Below are positions 26,101 through 38,575 of a DNA stretch of 64,000 nucleotides, piece after piece. The notes under the pieces were generated by a model, which did no database searches, was not told the origin of the DNA, and was given only the letters and a program-made list of their open reading frames with translations. How positions within the stretch are numbered: the first letter of the stretch is position 1; every line of letters starts with the position of its first letter. The position numbers and the translations under genes are program-made. The stretch covers positions 289,501 to 353,500 of the forward strand of contig CAJHNH020001101.1 of the NCBI GenBank assembly GCA_905116865.2. The letters run 5' to 3'. The DNA is from Candidula unifasciata. Taxonomy: Eukaryota > Mollusca > Gastropoda > Stylommatophora > Geomitridae.

Positions 26101-29100
26101 AAGGAGTGGGTCAGACCTACTGTGGTGAGTGTTATCTATGTCATGAAGGAGTGGGTCAGACCTACTGTGGTGAGTGTTATCTATGTCATGAAGGAGTGGG
26201 TCAGACCTACTGTGGTGAGTGTTATCTATGTCTTGAAGGAGTGGGTCAGACCTACTGTGGTGAGTGTTATCTATGTCTTCACCTTCAGCAGCGTCGTTGT
26301 CATCATCATCATCTTTTTTCTTGTCAATTTCTCAGCATCAACATGATCAGGGTTTTGTTTCTACAAGAGGGCTTTAAACCTGAAAAGTTTGATAAAAATT
26401 ACAGTGACCATGCCATTGTCTTGTTAGTTGTGTATCCTTTACAGGACAATGCAGAACCAACCTCAGCATTTTTTTTTATCAGTTGTGGTTTTTTTTGGGG
26501 CAAATTTTATGTTCAGTAGTTTGCCATTGCTTTTAAACAGTCAGCTCTTGGTGCCACTGTCGAAACCAATGTAAGACAAATTGTCTGCAGCTGGGATTAA
26601 ACCTGGCATCCCCGGCATTACGAAGCACTGTCGCAACGCCTAAGCCGCAGACACCGACCATTGTCTTGTAACCTGTCATCATGGTTGTTAATAATGTCAA
26701 GAACGTTGAGCACATGACATCATGTCATATTTTTTAGGGTTTCCTTTGAAGCCCCTTCGTGAAAGCAAAAAAACACCAATAGGATTTTTTTTTTTTTAAA
26801 GTTGTGTATATCCTTTACAGGATGTTGCAAACCAACTCCAGTATTGTTTGGCCGCTTTGTGGTTTTGCTAGGCATTTTTACATTCATGTAGTTTTCCACT
26901 GCCTTCAGAACGGTCAAGACCTTTGATTAAATTAGTATTGTATGTTTATTATTATTATGTACACGTAATAAAATGTTCAGTTTCAACAACTTGAAGTTTA
27001 AATTTAATTTTTTGAAACGTTCAATCCAAAAGTTGTTTTTGTAGATAGACTTGATCCCCAAAAAAGGTTAAATTAATTTACAAAAAAAAAAGAATTTGAT
27101 TTTCAGAAGCCTAATTTGCTATGAAAAATGGTGAATTTGATATTTTAATCCTGTAAAAAGATTTGCTAATCTTCTAAAAAAGGTTTCCCATGAAACAAGC
27201 CTGGGGCTTTTAGAGCCCAACGGAAACAACTTGCCCACTTCACTTGGAGACCCCCCAAACGTAGGATGCAGTCAATGGGAAGGGGGTTGAGAGTGGTCTG
27301 TTGTGGCAAGGTTTTGATACATCTTTCAGTGAGGAGATGGCACCACATTGATGGTTGTACGGTTAACGATTGATCATATTTGTATATGAAGATACATATG
27401 TCTACAGATGGTGTTGTTTGTGGGTTGGTTCTGTGCTTGTGGTGCCCTGACGTCTAGGCTCAGCATTGGGCTGGACCAGTCTCTGGCTATGCCAAAGGTA
27501 TGATACAACTGTTGTTACATAATGTTCATGCTAAAACAAGTTATTCTTCTTTTTCCCAGAGATGGAGCACACGCCTTCAGTCAGCTCACACCAATTCTTC
27601 ACTCTCTCACATCATCCTGTGTCCTCCTTATATTATGTGCTTCCATCTCTTATTCTTTTCTCACTATATTTTGTGGTCTCCCTTTATTTTTCTGGGTATG
27701 TGGGTTCCCGTTCGAGAACATACTAGTTAAACTGTTATGAGGTTTTCTACTTGAATGCCCCATTCAGTGCTGGTGTTTTTTTCTGCACCTCTTGATTGAC
27801 TGGAATTAGTTTAGTTCTCTCCCAAGGGTCTGCCTCGGTGATTCTGTCATACCATTTAGTTTAATCTGTTCTGTGAGGACACCTGTTAATGAATGTTTGT
27901 AGTTGATTAGTACTTGTGTGTCGTTCTCCGTGATTCGTCTCCACACAGCGGCACCAAGTTAATTTTCAAAGGCATTTGAAAAGTAAAAAGTAAAAGACCC
28001 TTTTCATACATTAGGCATTTATAGCTTGATTTACATTTCTGTTGACCAGCTGGTGCATGATGGGTGAAGTGATCAACATCATGGCAGTCACTTTTACTTC
28101 CCAGGATATTGTCTGGTAGCCGTTTAAGCTGAGTCGACCTTGGAGGCAAGGCCAGTTTATTTTAAATAAATTGATGCAGACTTAAACCTAAGACCCTCGG
28201 GCTGGCAGGGGAGCATCTAACCACACCACCACAAAGACATCATTGCATCATACCATATACTGCCATCTGTTCTGTGTAAAGATTAGTTAATAAATTGTTC
28301 TAGTTTATTAGTAATTCTTCTTCTTTGATTAGCTTGTAATCGATTATCTGTATCCACAATGTTGTCTCTTGAACGATCTTCACTGTCTGTTGTAACTCAC
28401 TCAAGGACCCATAAAATTTGATTTGTATACAGTTTCATAGTTCCGGCACAGCACTGCCTTTGTGACCCAGAGGATGGAGTTCAAAACCTAAAATGTGATG
28501 AGTAGAGACACCCGAACGATGACCATCAGCATATTCACAATATCATCATCATCAAGTGCCTTGCCAGCTGGCGTAGGCGTTCATGCATCTCCACAGATCT
28601 CGGTCTTTGGTGTTCTGGATCAGTTGCACTGAAGATATTCCTCCAAGTGAATGTCTTTAGCCATGTACCATTATTTCTCTTGGTCTCCCTGCCTCTTCTA
28701 CCAGTGATCTTTCCAGTCGTCTCAGTGTTCTCGTCCTCCTTTTCTTATCACATGACCAAAGAACTTTCTTTGTCTCCTTCTGATTGTTGCATATAATATT
28801 CTACTTTCATTTGCCATTTCCAGGCAGTCATTGTTAGTTATCTGGCAGTCCACGGTATTTGCAACATTCTTCTCAAGAACCACATCTCAGTTGCCTCCAA
28901 ACTCTTCTTAATTTGTTTGCTCACATTTCAAGATTCATTGCCATGCAACAGAACAGGCTTGATATAACATTTCAGTACTCTTTTCTGATGTTTAATGAGA
29001 GTAATTTATTACATAAGAAACTTTTCATCTTCTGAAATGCTGCCTTTATTTTGGCAATTATGCTCTTAATTTCTGTTACACATTGTCTATGTGTTCCCTT

Positions 29101-32100
29101 CTATTGCTATATCACATTTTCGAGTTATCAATATGGTGTATGAAAACAGTCTATTTAATTGGGTAGTTAGTTCACATTGCAGAAGATAGAATGATGGCCT
29201 CTAATGAAATAAAGATACACCCATGCAACACATTAGAAAGAGAGCATACAGAAGTTCCTTACATAACTTGGGTCACCTTGCAAAATGTGGAATGACTGTC
29301 TCTAGGACAGAGCACCTGTGCAACACATTAGTAAGAGCACACAGAAGATTTTTACACCTGCCCCCCAACACTGATGAGGTAACTGGAGAAAGGGAAGAAC
29401 AAAATACCTTCCCCCAAACACTTTGATGAGGTAACTGGAGAAAGAGAAGAACAAGATACCTTCCCCAGTCACTTTGATGTAATAACTGGAGAAGGGAAGA
29501 ACAAAATACCTTCCTTCAACACTTTGATGAGCTAACTGGAGAAAGAGAAGAACAAAATACCTTCCCCCAAACACTTTGATGTGGTAACTGGAGAAGGGAA
29601 GAACACAATAGCTTCCCCTAACACTTTGATGAGGTAAATGGAGAAAGAGAAGAAGAACAAAATACCTCCCTTTAACACTTTGATGAGGTAACTGGAGAAA
29701 GAGGAGGAGAACAAATTGGGTTCATCTTGCTTTTTTGTATCATTTTGACAGGATTCCTACGTTTTGAACTATTTTCACAACCTCTCAAAGTATTTATCTG
29801 TTGGACCGCCAGTCTACTTTGTTGTGGAAAACGGCCACGACTACTCAACCTACGCCGGCCAGAATGAGATTTGTGGGGTCAGCGGCTGTCCACAGAACTC
29901 CCTTGTTCAGCAGATTAATACAGCTTCCAGGTCATCATCCGCGTAAGTAGAGTGTTTCTTTTCTTCTTTCTTTCTTGCTTTCTTTCTTTCTTTGATTCTT
30001 TCTTTCTTTCGTTCCTTCTGTTGTTCTTTCTTTCGTTTTGTTGTTCTACTATTTTGTCTTGAAATATTGAACAGAGGAGGTAAATATAGTTCTATGAATA
30101 TTGCAAATTGTATAGTTTTATCTAATGTCAAATTTAACTTGTTTAATTAACCCTTGGAGAAAAAGCAAGAACTCTGGAATTCCTAACAAAAACAAAACAT
30201 AAAAAAAAAAACTTGTGGGGGGGGGGGGGGGTAGATTAACCAATTTGTTAACTGACAGTTTTAAATTATATAAATATGGGGAGTAATTTTTTTTTTTTAC
30301 ACGTGAACGGACCTGAGAATTAATTGAATATATTCTCTTAGTCCTAATAAAATATATACATTGACCATTAGAGCAACACTTTAGAGTTAATCATCATCAT
30401 TTGTGTGCTGTCAGACGTCTCATATTTTATTCCTCCACTCCGCTCTGTTGCATACAACATTCTCGATTCCTGACATGGAGTTCAGCCCAGCAATTGTTTG
30501 CTTCTCTTAATATTGTTCTTTTTAATGTCTCCCTTAGTCCTCTTTTTATCAGACCCTTTATTTCCTATTTCAATGCCTGTTTTTTAATTCTTTTCTCATT
30601 TGGTCTCAGAGTGTGCTCAATGTATCTCCATCTTCTTTATCTTATATTTGTCCAGATATTTCTCTGATCTCCTCACTCTTTTTGAATTGGCCCCATTATA
30701 TGTTCATGATTTGTCTCAGATATTTACTTTCAAATGTGTTTAACTTTCATTCCATATCTTTGGTGGCTTTCCAACTTTTGATGGATGTTAGAATTGCTTA
30801 TTCGTAGTTTGGTCTTAAAACTGTATAACTCCATATTGTGTTAAGGCTTTTAAAAACTGTTGTTGCTTTGCCAATGAGTATCCTAATTTCTTTTGTATCT
30901 CCTCCTTGTGAGTAAAAATTGCTACCCAATAAGGTGAAATGGTCTGTTACATTTATTGGTTTGTTCTCTAGCACGACATCTACATGATCTGTTGTTGGTA
31001 TCTTGAATATATTTGTTTTCTCATAACTTATTTGTAGTCCTAACTTCAGAGTTGTTCCAGAATTTAGTGAAGCATACAATTTGAATTCTTTCAACTTAAA
31101 CACTCAGATCACATTGTTTAAAATTTCACTGTACATCCCACTAATGGGAATCCAAGATTAACCATATGATTGTCACAGAAGCCTCAGTTTAATCACATAA
31201 CCCTTTTGTTTATACAAGAAGAGATTTGTTTACACACCATGCGGGAATTTTTGGGTAGTGTAGAAAGACAACACAGCTGACAAAATACAGCAAAAATTTT
31301 AGACATAAATCTTTCCATGTATCGTTTGTGTCCACAGTATTTAAATTCATACCTGGGAAAATATTTTTTTTAGTTAAATTTACATACATTAGTTAGGTTA
31401 GGTTTACCTTTGTACCAATCTTCTAATTTTTTTAAATTACAGCACATATATAGCAGAAGCGGTGTCTTCATGGCTGGACGACTACTTCTCTTGGTTGGTC
31501 AGTCCCCCTTGTTGTCGGTACAACAATAAGACCGGAGACTTCTGTCCGTCAACTGGTATGTTGTGTAAGGAAAAGAATTTATGTCTTGTTAGAGATATTG
31601 TCATGTGAGAGATAAAGTTGAAAAAAAAATCAATCTGACTGGATACATATACAAACCCAAGACTTCCAGCCCAGCAGGTGAGCATCTAGCCACCACGATA
31701 CCATGGCTCCTTCCAAGACCACTCTGCATTGTTAATATCATCTTAAACAAAAACCATTCATTGTTGTTTTTTCAACAGAAGTGACAGTTTGTTTAACTCA
31801 TGAATTGTCTGTGACTCCATCTGTGGGTCTGATGAGTCATTGTTGTTCGTTCAACAAAAGTGAACATTTATTTAACTCATGTACTGTTTATGGCACCAAA
31901 TAAATCATTGTTGTTCGTTCAACAGAAGTGAACATTTATTTAACTCATGTACTGTTTATGGCACCAAATAAATCATTGTTGTTCGTTCAACAGAAGTGAA
32001 CATTTATTTAACTCATGTACTGTTTATGGCACCATCTACCAGTCTGATAATTATTGTTGTTTAACAGAAGAGAAGGTTTGTTTTAACTCATGTACTGTCT

Positions 32101-35100
32101 GTGGCACCAAATAAATCATTGTTGTTCATTTAACAGAAATGACCAATTGTTTAACTCATTTATTGCCTGTGGTGCCATCTTAACTCAAGTATTGTCCATG
32201 GCGCCATCTACCGGTCAGATAATTATCATTGTTTATTCAACAGAAGTGAACGTTGACTGTTTGGAATGTCCGTTGAACCACACACAGCGAGGCAGACCTG
32301 TGGATGACACATTTTATACTTACCTCCCTTGGTTTCTCAAAGACAACCCAGGCCTCACCTGTGGAAAAGGGTAAGTACCTTTTTTTTTTAAAGCTTTTCC
32401 TTTTAATAATGTTCACTGGCTGTAAACTCTGGCAGAAATTTTCTGTTCTGAGTCTTCATCCACTTCTAGACTTTGGTCTTGTTCCAGAACTTAAGTTTGG
32501 CATGCAAATCCATTTTACAGATCTGGCTTATTTGTATGCAGACTGTTGTCTCAGGCAGATGCATTTCACTCCGACTTTCAAAGAGATGTCCCTAATTAGT
32601 CACATTTTATGACATGCTTGTTAAGTTGACAGTGAGTCTGTTCGGTTTTTTCACTTTTTTCACCCCATCTCAGGAGCTGTAGGGACATAGATATAGTAGG
32701 GAATGCCTAGGGAATTCCCCGCAATGGCCTACATTACAGGGGAGTTAGGGTTAGTTCCCTCTTCTTGTTCTTCTTCTTTTATTCACCCAAAAGCATCATC
32801 CTGTAGCAGTTCCTTTGCATAACATTGCTCTCATCATGGTCTGCCTGAGAGAAACTCGGTCTTTCGCTAACTTTCCTGCCTCATGTACTGTCATACTCAA
32901 GGAGTCACTTATATCCTGTGCCCATCTTCGTATTGGTCGGCCCCTGCTTCTCCTTCCTGGTACCATGCCTTCTGATAGAATTTTTTTTTACCTATTTGCC
33001 ATGGCGCTCGATATGACCAAAATATTTCAGCTTCTGAGACAAGGTGCTGTTTATTAGCCAATCTTCCTTGATTTTTAGATCTTTTAAATTACAGTATTTC
33101 TTCTCTTCTCTGTCCATGGTATTCTGAGAATCTTTCTATAGCATTTCGGCTCAAAAGAAATAGATCATCTATGTCTGCAATGTAGTCTGTAATATGAACT
33201 TCACTGTCTTGTGTAGTTCAGTCAGCGACTCGTAAAGTTCAGCTTGAATCAATGTTTCTCTTGGCCAGAACTTAGGCAGTGGGATAGGAATTGGGGATAT
33301 CCTAAGGTGGTGGTGGGAGAGGGGCCTGAAAAGGACCGACCGTCTCCATTTACTCTAACTGGTGGGTTAGAATTAGGGTTAGATGTAGAAATGCTGACAG
33401 GTCAAGATAATTCATGGTGAAGGCGAACTAATAACACCTTCCAAACAAGGCACAGTGTGGTGGTTACAAACGAACAAAAATAACTCACACTGGAAATGCT
33501 GACGCAGTAAATATGAAAAATTGAAAACAACCAACACATGACACCCCTAGCAGGGTTCGTAGTGGACCGAGAATTCGGGAAATTACCGGGATTTTTTTCG
33601 TTGACCTTGAACCATGATTTTTAGCTTATAAAAGACATTCCGACCTTGAAAAGCCGTGAATTTTGACCGCGGCAATGAAATCGTCAGAAATCCTGTGTAG
33701 CACAGGCAATTTTGGGGGAGCCATTTGGCTAGTTTTTGGCTACTTTCGTTGTATTGTCGTTTCAGGTGTGAGGGCAGCTGATTATTGGCTATTTTCAGCC
33801 GAAATGGCTTGTTAAAGGCCAGGGGAGGGCGGGCTGTGTTGCAGATCATGAATACATGCAGACAGCAGCGGTGTGGCATGGGGCGGGAAGTAGCAGATTC
33901 CGTCTGGAGCGTGTGTGTGTGCCTTTGTTTCTAGCAAGTCAGGCAGAATGAACAGTATAAATCGTTTATGGCCGTGGTTTCTAGAAAGGATTACATTGGG
34001 AGATGGTGGGGCTCGGTTCAGTTGTATTTATAAATAGAGTCGCCGTGTTGGGGACTAAGCACGGCCTTCTCTATTAATTAGAGATGGCATTGGGGCTAAG
34101 CAAAGTGACTGCAGCTGGATTTCCCAGTTCTATTTTTGGCCTGAATTTATCTTTACAGTGTGTTTGGCGATCAGTATTGTAATTCCCCGAGATTCCCGAT
34201 TTGTTGTCTCACCCCTCTCTCTCTCTCTTCCCTCCCTCTTTCACTCTTCTACCTATTGCTCCTTCCTTCCCGTCTCCTGCATTGTCTCTAACCCTCCCTT
34301 CTGATCTTCATCTTCTTCTCTTTCTCTCTATCTTTCCTTTTACTCTCTCATTTCCTGTCCCCCCCTCCCCCCTTTTTCCTATTTTATTTCTTGTTTAAAT
34401 GTTTAGTAAATGTGCAGCTCCATAACTCTTCCTAGCAACTCAAGTACACAGGAAGTTGTATTGGGGGCATTCTGTGTGAACATGGTGGATATTTTCTTTT
34501 GATGTGTTTGTTTTCCTAGCGGCCTTAATCTCTATCCATCTCCCTACCTGCCCCCTCACATTTTGTCCTACCTGTTCCTCACTATCTGCCTGTCTGTGTC
34601 ACTGCTTTTCTCTCTCTCTTTCTCTTTGTATTTGCCCTCTCCCTCCCCCCCCCCCCCCCCCCCCCACTCTCTCTTTCTCCATACCTTCAGTTGGCGTAGA
34701 AGGTTATGTGTTGCCTAGTGCAGAACATTTCATGTCCACCATTCCCCCCTCCCACACATTAAATATATGTGTACTTTTAAAAACACATTTGCCGTCACCC
34801 ACCCCCCCCCCCCTTTTCTCCTCCCACATTGATGACACCTAGGGGAGGGAGTGCACCCCTTCCTGCTACCTTCTTCCCTCTATATCTCATCTTATTTCTT
34901 ACTCCCTTCTTTCTCTCCCTGTCTCATTCCCACTTTATTTTCTTTAACTTTATTCTCTCACCTCCTCTGTCTCACCCTTACCCCCTCAGCCTTCTACACC
35001 ACTTTCCACCACCTCCTCTCTCCCCTCCTTTCTGTAATTGGAAAACCAGAAATAAAACGAAGTCCACTGCTGCCCTGACCTATTTATGTGTGTGGGTAAA

Positions 35101-35588
35101 CTTCTCTATTTTCCACCAGTGGTGGGTTGGGATCCCCTGGACTTTTTTCTTCTTCATAAAATGACCTTGGCTCTCAGGTCACTAGCCTTAAGTGTAAGAA
35201 ATTGAATTATTGTTGTCACACACAGATAGGACAAGCAAGGGGCAGTAGGGGTTAGCACTGTTGTTTTTGGACCACGGCCACATTCACATTGGGAGAGGGT
35301 AGGAACCGGAAAAGTGGCCTCACTTAGAGATTTCCTAATTCTATTTTTGGCACTCATTGTTCTTACACCCCCCCCCCCCCACAACCGTGTCTTACCTCTC
35401 TTCTCTCACCCCTTCTCTTTCCTTTGATCTTCTATTCTCCTTTCTCTCTCCATTCTTCCTCTCTTCCTTTCCTTGCCCTTTCTCCTGTCCCATCTCTTCT
35501 TTGTCTCCTCTCCATCCTGTCTTTTCATTTTCTCTAGATTTCCTTACCCACTCCCCTCTCTCATTCTGTCCACTACACTTGAAGTTGT

Positions 35589-35625
<37 letters not shown>

Positions 35626-35708
35626 AGGTGGCTGTTTTTTTTCTTTGATGTATCTTGTCTCCCTTCCTACCCCTCTCTCTTAATCTGTGTTTGTCACTGC
35701 CTTCCTTA

Positions 35709-35747
<39 letters not shown>

Positions 35748-38525
35748 CTTTATGTCTGTTTGCCTCCCTTCATCACTTCCTCTTTGTATACCTCCCTCCC
35801 ATTCTCCTTCTCTGCCTTTTTTCTCTTTCTTTGGTTCTCTCCCCCTGTCTGCTTGCCTCTCTGTGCTATCCCTTTGTCTCTCTCTCCTTTATGTCTACAT
35901 CTCTTTCTGCTTGCATCTGCTTCTCACCCTGTGCGTTCTCTCTCCCGCTGTCTCCCTTCTTTCAACTCTTTGTCATATTTTCCTCCTTCCATATCTCTGT
36001 TTCGTTTCCTTTTTCCTTCTCTTTTCATCTGCCCACCTCTGTATCTGCATTCCCTCTTTCTGTATTTGTCTCCCTCTCTGTCTTTCGCTGTCCCTTCCCC
36101 ACTTTTCCTCATCATGTCTCCATCCCTCCCTCTCATTTTTTCCTCCTTCCCCAGACTTCTTTTCCTTCTTTTCTCTACCTTCATCTAACCATCTTTACAC
36201 TGTCTCTCCCAGCCTACCTCAGAATGTGTCTCTCTTCATGACTCTCTCTCTCTCTCCCCTAACCCTCTCAGGTACCAGGTCCAGAACAGACAGGACTTCA
36301 GTTTGCTGCCCTCTACCACCAAGCCCTAAAAAAAATTTCAAACACTATATCAAGCTCAGGGGCCGACCAACACGAAGATGGGCACAGGATATAAGTGACT
36401 CCTTGAGTATAAAAAAGTACATGAGGCGGGAGAGCTGGTGAGAGACCGAGGTTTTTTTGTCAGGACAAAGGAAATGCTACATGATGATGATATCTGTGCT
36501 GGTATGCCAACACATGTGGCACAAATGAAGTACCTTGTGTGCTCAGTACACCCTTGAACAAGGCAAAAATCTTGTTTCAGTATTACACCGAGACAACCTT
36601 GAAAAAAACTAAGGAGACCTTGAAAAAGACCTTGAAAAGCCTTGAAATTGATTGGTAAATTTGGCTATGAACCCTGCTCTAGAATTTTGGAGTTTGTGTG
36701 GTTTAGGGTAGTGTTGAATGAACACCCACTAACTCTAATCCTAACCCCCCTAAAATAGAGGACTGTCCATGGAATTCCTTAGGAATTCTCTACAAAATCT
36801 TGGATCCCTAGAGATGGGGTGCACCATCGGAGACCCACACAGGGTTTAATTGTTTCAGTACCATGCAACTAACCATAAATTTATTGATAACTTCATGGGT
36901 TGTATACATTGGCTAACTTAATCTGTCTCATTCATCTGTTTCATTCTCCTGCTCCGTTCTTCTGTCCCATGCTTCCGTCTCAGTCTTCTATATCATTCTT
37001 CTGTCTCGTTCTTCTGCCCCACTTGAACACTTATTTTCTCACTGCATTTGGCATTGTTTTGTTGATAATTATGTTTTAATTCTTGTAAATGGCTAGTTTT
37101 CCCATGGCAGCTATTGTTCTAAACTCTGCCTGGCAGGTTGCCTGGCCATTCACTGGGGACAATACTGGCCTTATCTTAGAAAAAGTGAAAACATAACGTA
37201 AAGGCAGAGCATACCATGCACTTAGCGTTGGGAGCTGGTCAAGGAGGGAAGCTCCGACTGGTAGACAAACTAAGCACTGCTCATCTGATCTGGCATCTTC
37301 TGTGGCACGCTTGGTTCCAAACATTTTTGGTGTTACCTTTCCTTCAGAGTAAAAAAAAAACAAAGTCAGGCAGAGAAGAGGGTCATGCTGCATGGGCAAC
37401 ACATGGGTTGTCTCTACAAGTAATACTTGCCCAGTCTTTGTGCTGTGGTGAGGAGGAACTTCATCCCTAGCCTTAATTGGTCTGGGGCACTTGCCATGAA
37501 CATGGGTTGTGATTTCCCTGCCTCCCTGCAACACAGTGAAACCTTTTCTTCTTCTTCTTCTTCTATGTTTCTCCCAAAAAGTAAATGCACTGTGTCTGTT
37601 TTACAGAATGACTGCATTATTTGCTCCTTTTGACCGACACATCCGACTTCTGCAGGCATTTGTTGCCCGGTTTAGCCTTCCTGGCAATAGAACGGTGTTG
37701 TCTGAGAAGAGTGAAGAGGTCAACCCGTACTTCCATTAATGTTATTTGTGTTTGCTTGCAGGGGTCATGCAGCTTATGGCTCTGGTGTTCAGCTGTACAA
37801 GAGCAGTCACAACGAGACCCATGTTGGAGGTGAGTGGATTCTATTCTTGTGTCTGCTGCATCAGTGTCCTTACTGGGTATTTTTCATCTTTTAATGTTTT
37901 AAAGCTGGGAGGAACAACTTCCTGGCACTAGGTTGTATCCCCTATGACTGTCTTTCTGCAAAGCTAACAAAAACTACACATCCTCTCTCTATCATATTCT
38001 TAAAATTTGTTGATAAAACCAAACCTTCATTGCCTTCCATATTCTCAGCTTTGCTCTACAAAACCACACCGCTGTGCTTCTACTGCTTTTCTATCCTCTA
38101 ATGGAGCATAGGCCCTTAACCAACTCATGCCAAGTCGTTCTATCCTTTGCCATTACATGAAGCTCTCCCCATGTCCTCCCCTTCTTTCTAACTTCATTCC
38201 CCAGCTCTCTTCTCTATGTGTTTTTTGGCCTTCCTTTATTCCTATGCCCCTGTGGGTTCCAATGCAAAGACATTCTGTATTGTCCGACATATTCTCAGAA
38301 TTGCTTTGCAAAACCACACATCTGTTGTCCACCATATTCTCAGCATTGCTCTACAAAACCACACCTCCATTGTCCACTATATTCTCAGCATTGCTCTACA
38401 AAACCACACCTCCATTGTCCACCTTATTCTCATCATTGCTGTACAAAACCACACCCTACTGTCCACCATATTTTGAGCATTATTCTACTACAGAAAAACC
38501 AGTACCGCCCCCCCCCCCACCCCCC

Positions 38526-38575
<50 letters not shown>

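Noticed and set aside
25656..26519. 287-codon frame with repeated [14 protein letters not shown], resembling cysteine-rich zinc-binding repeats
   Set aside because: It is the second frame of the 45-bp array. The NPC1 frame explains the sequence, and conservation of the unit is at DNA level.
29752..29931. Alternative donor GTCATC at about 29931 for the exon at 29752
   Set aside because: It is weaker than GTAAGT at 29943 and does not restore the frame of the exon at 31443.
35473..36441. 322-codon plus-strand frame and overlapping long frames
   Set aside because: Low-complexity Leu/Ser/Pro sequence from the pyrimidine tract, with a glycine run from the G homopolymer.
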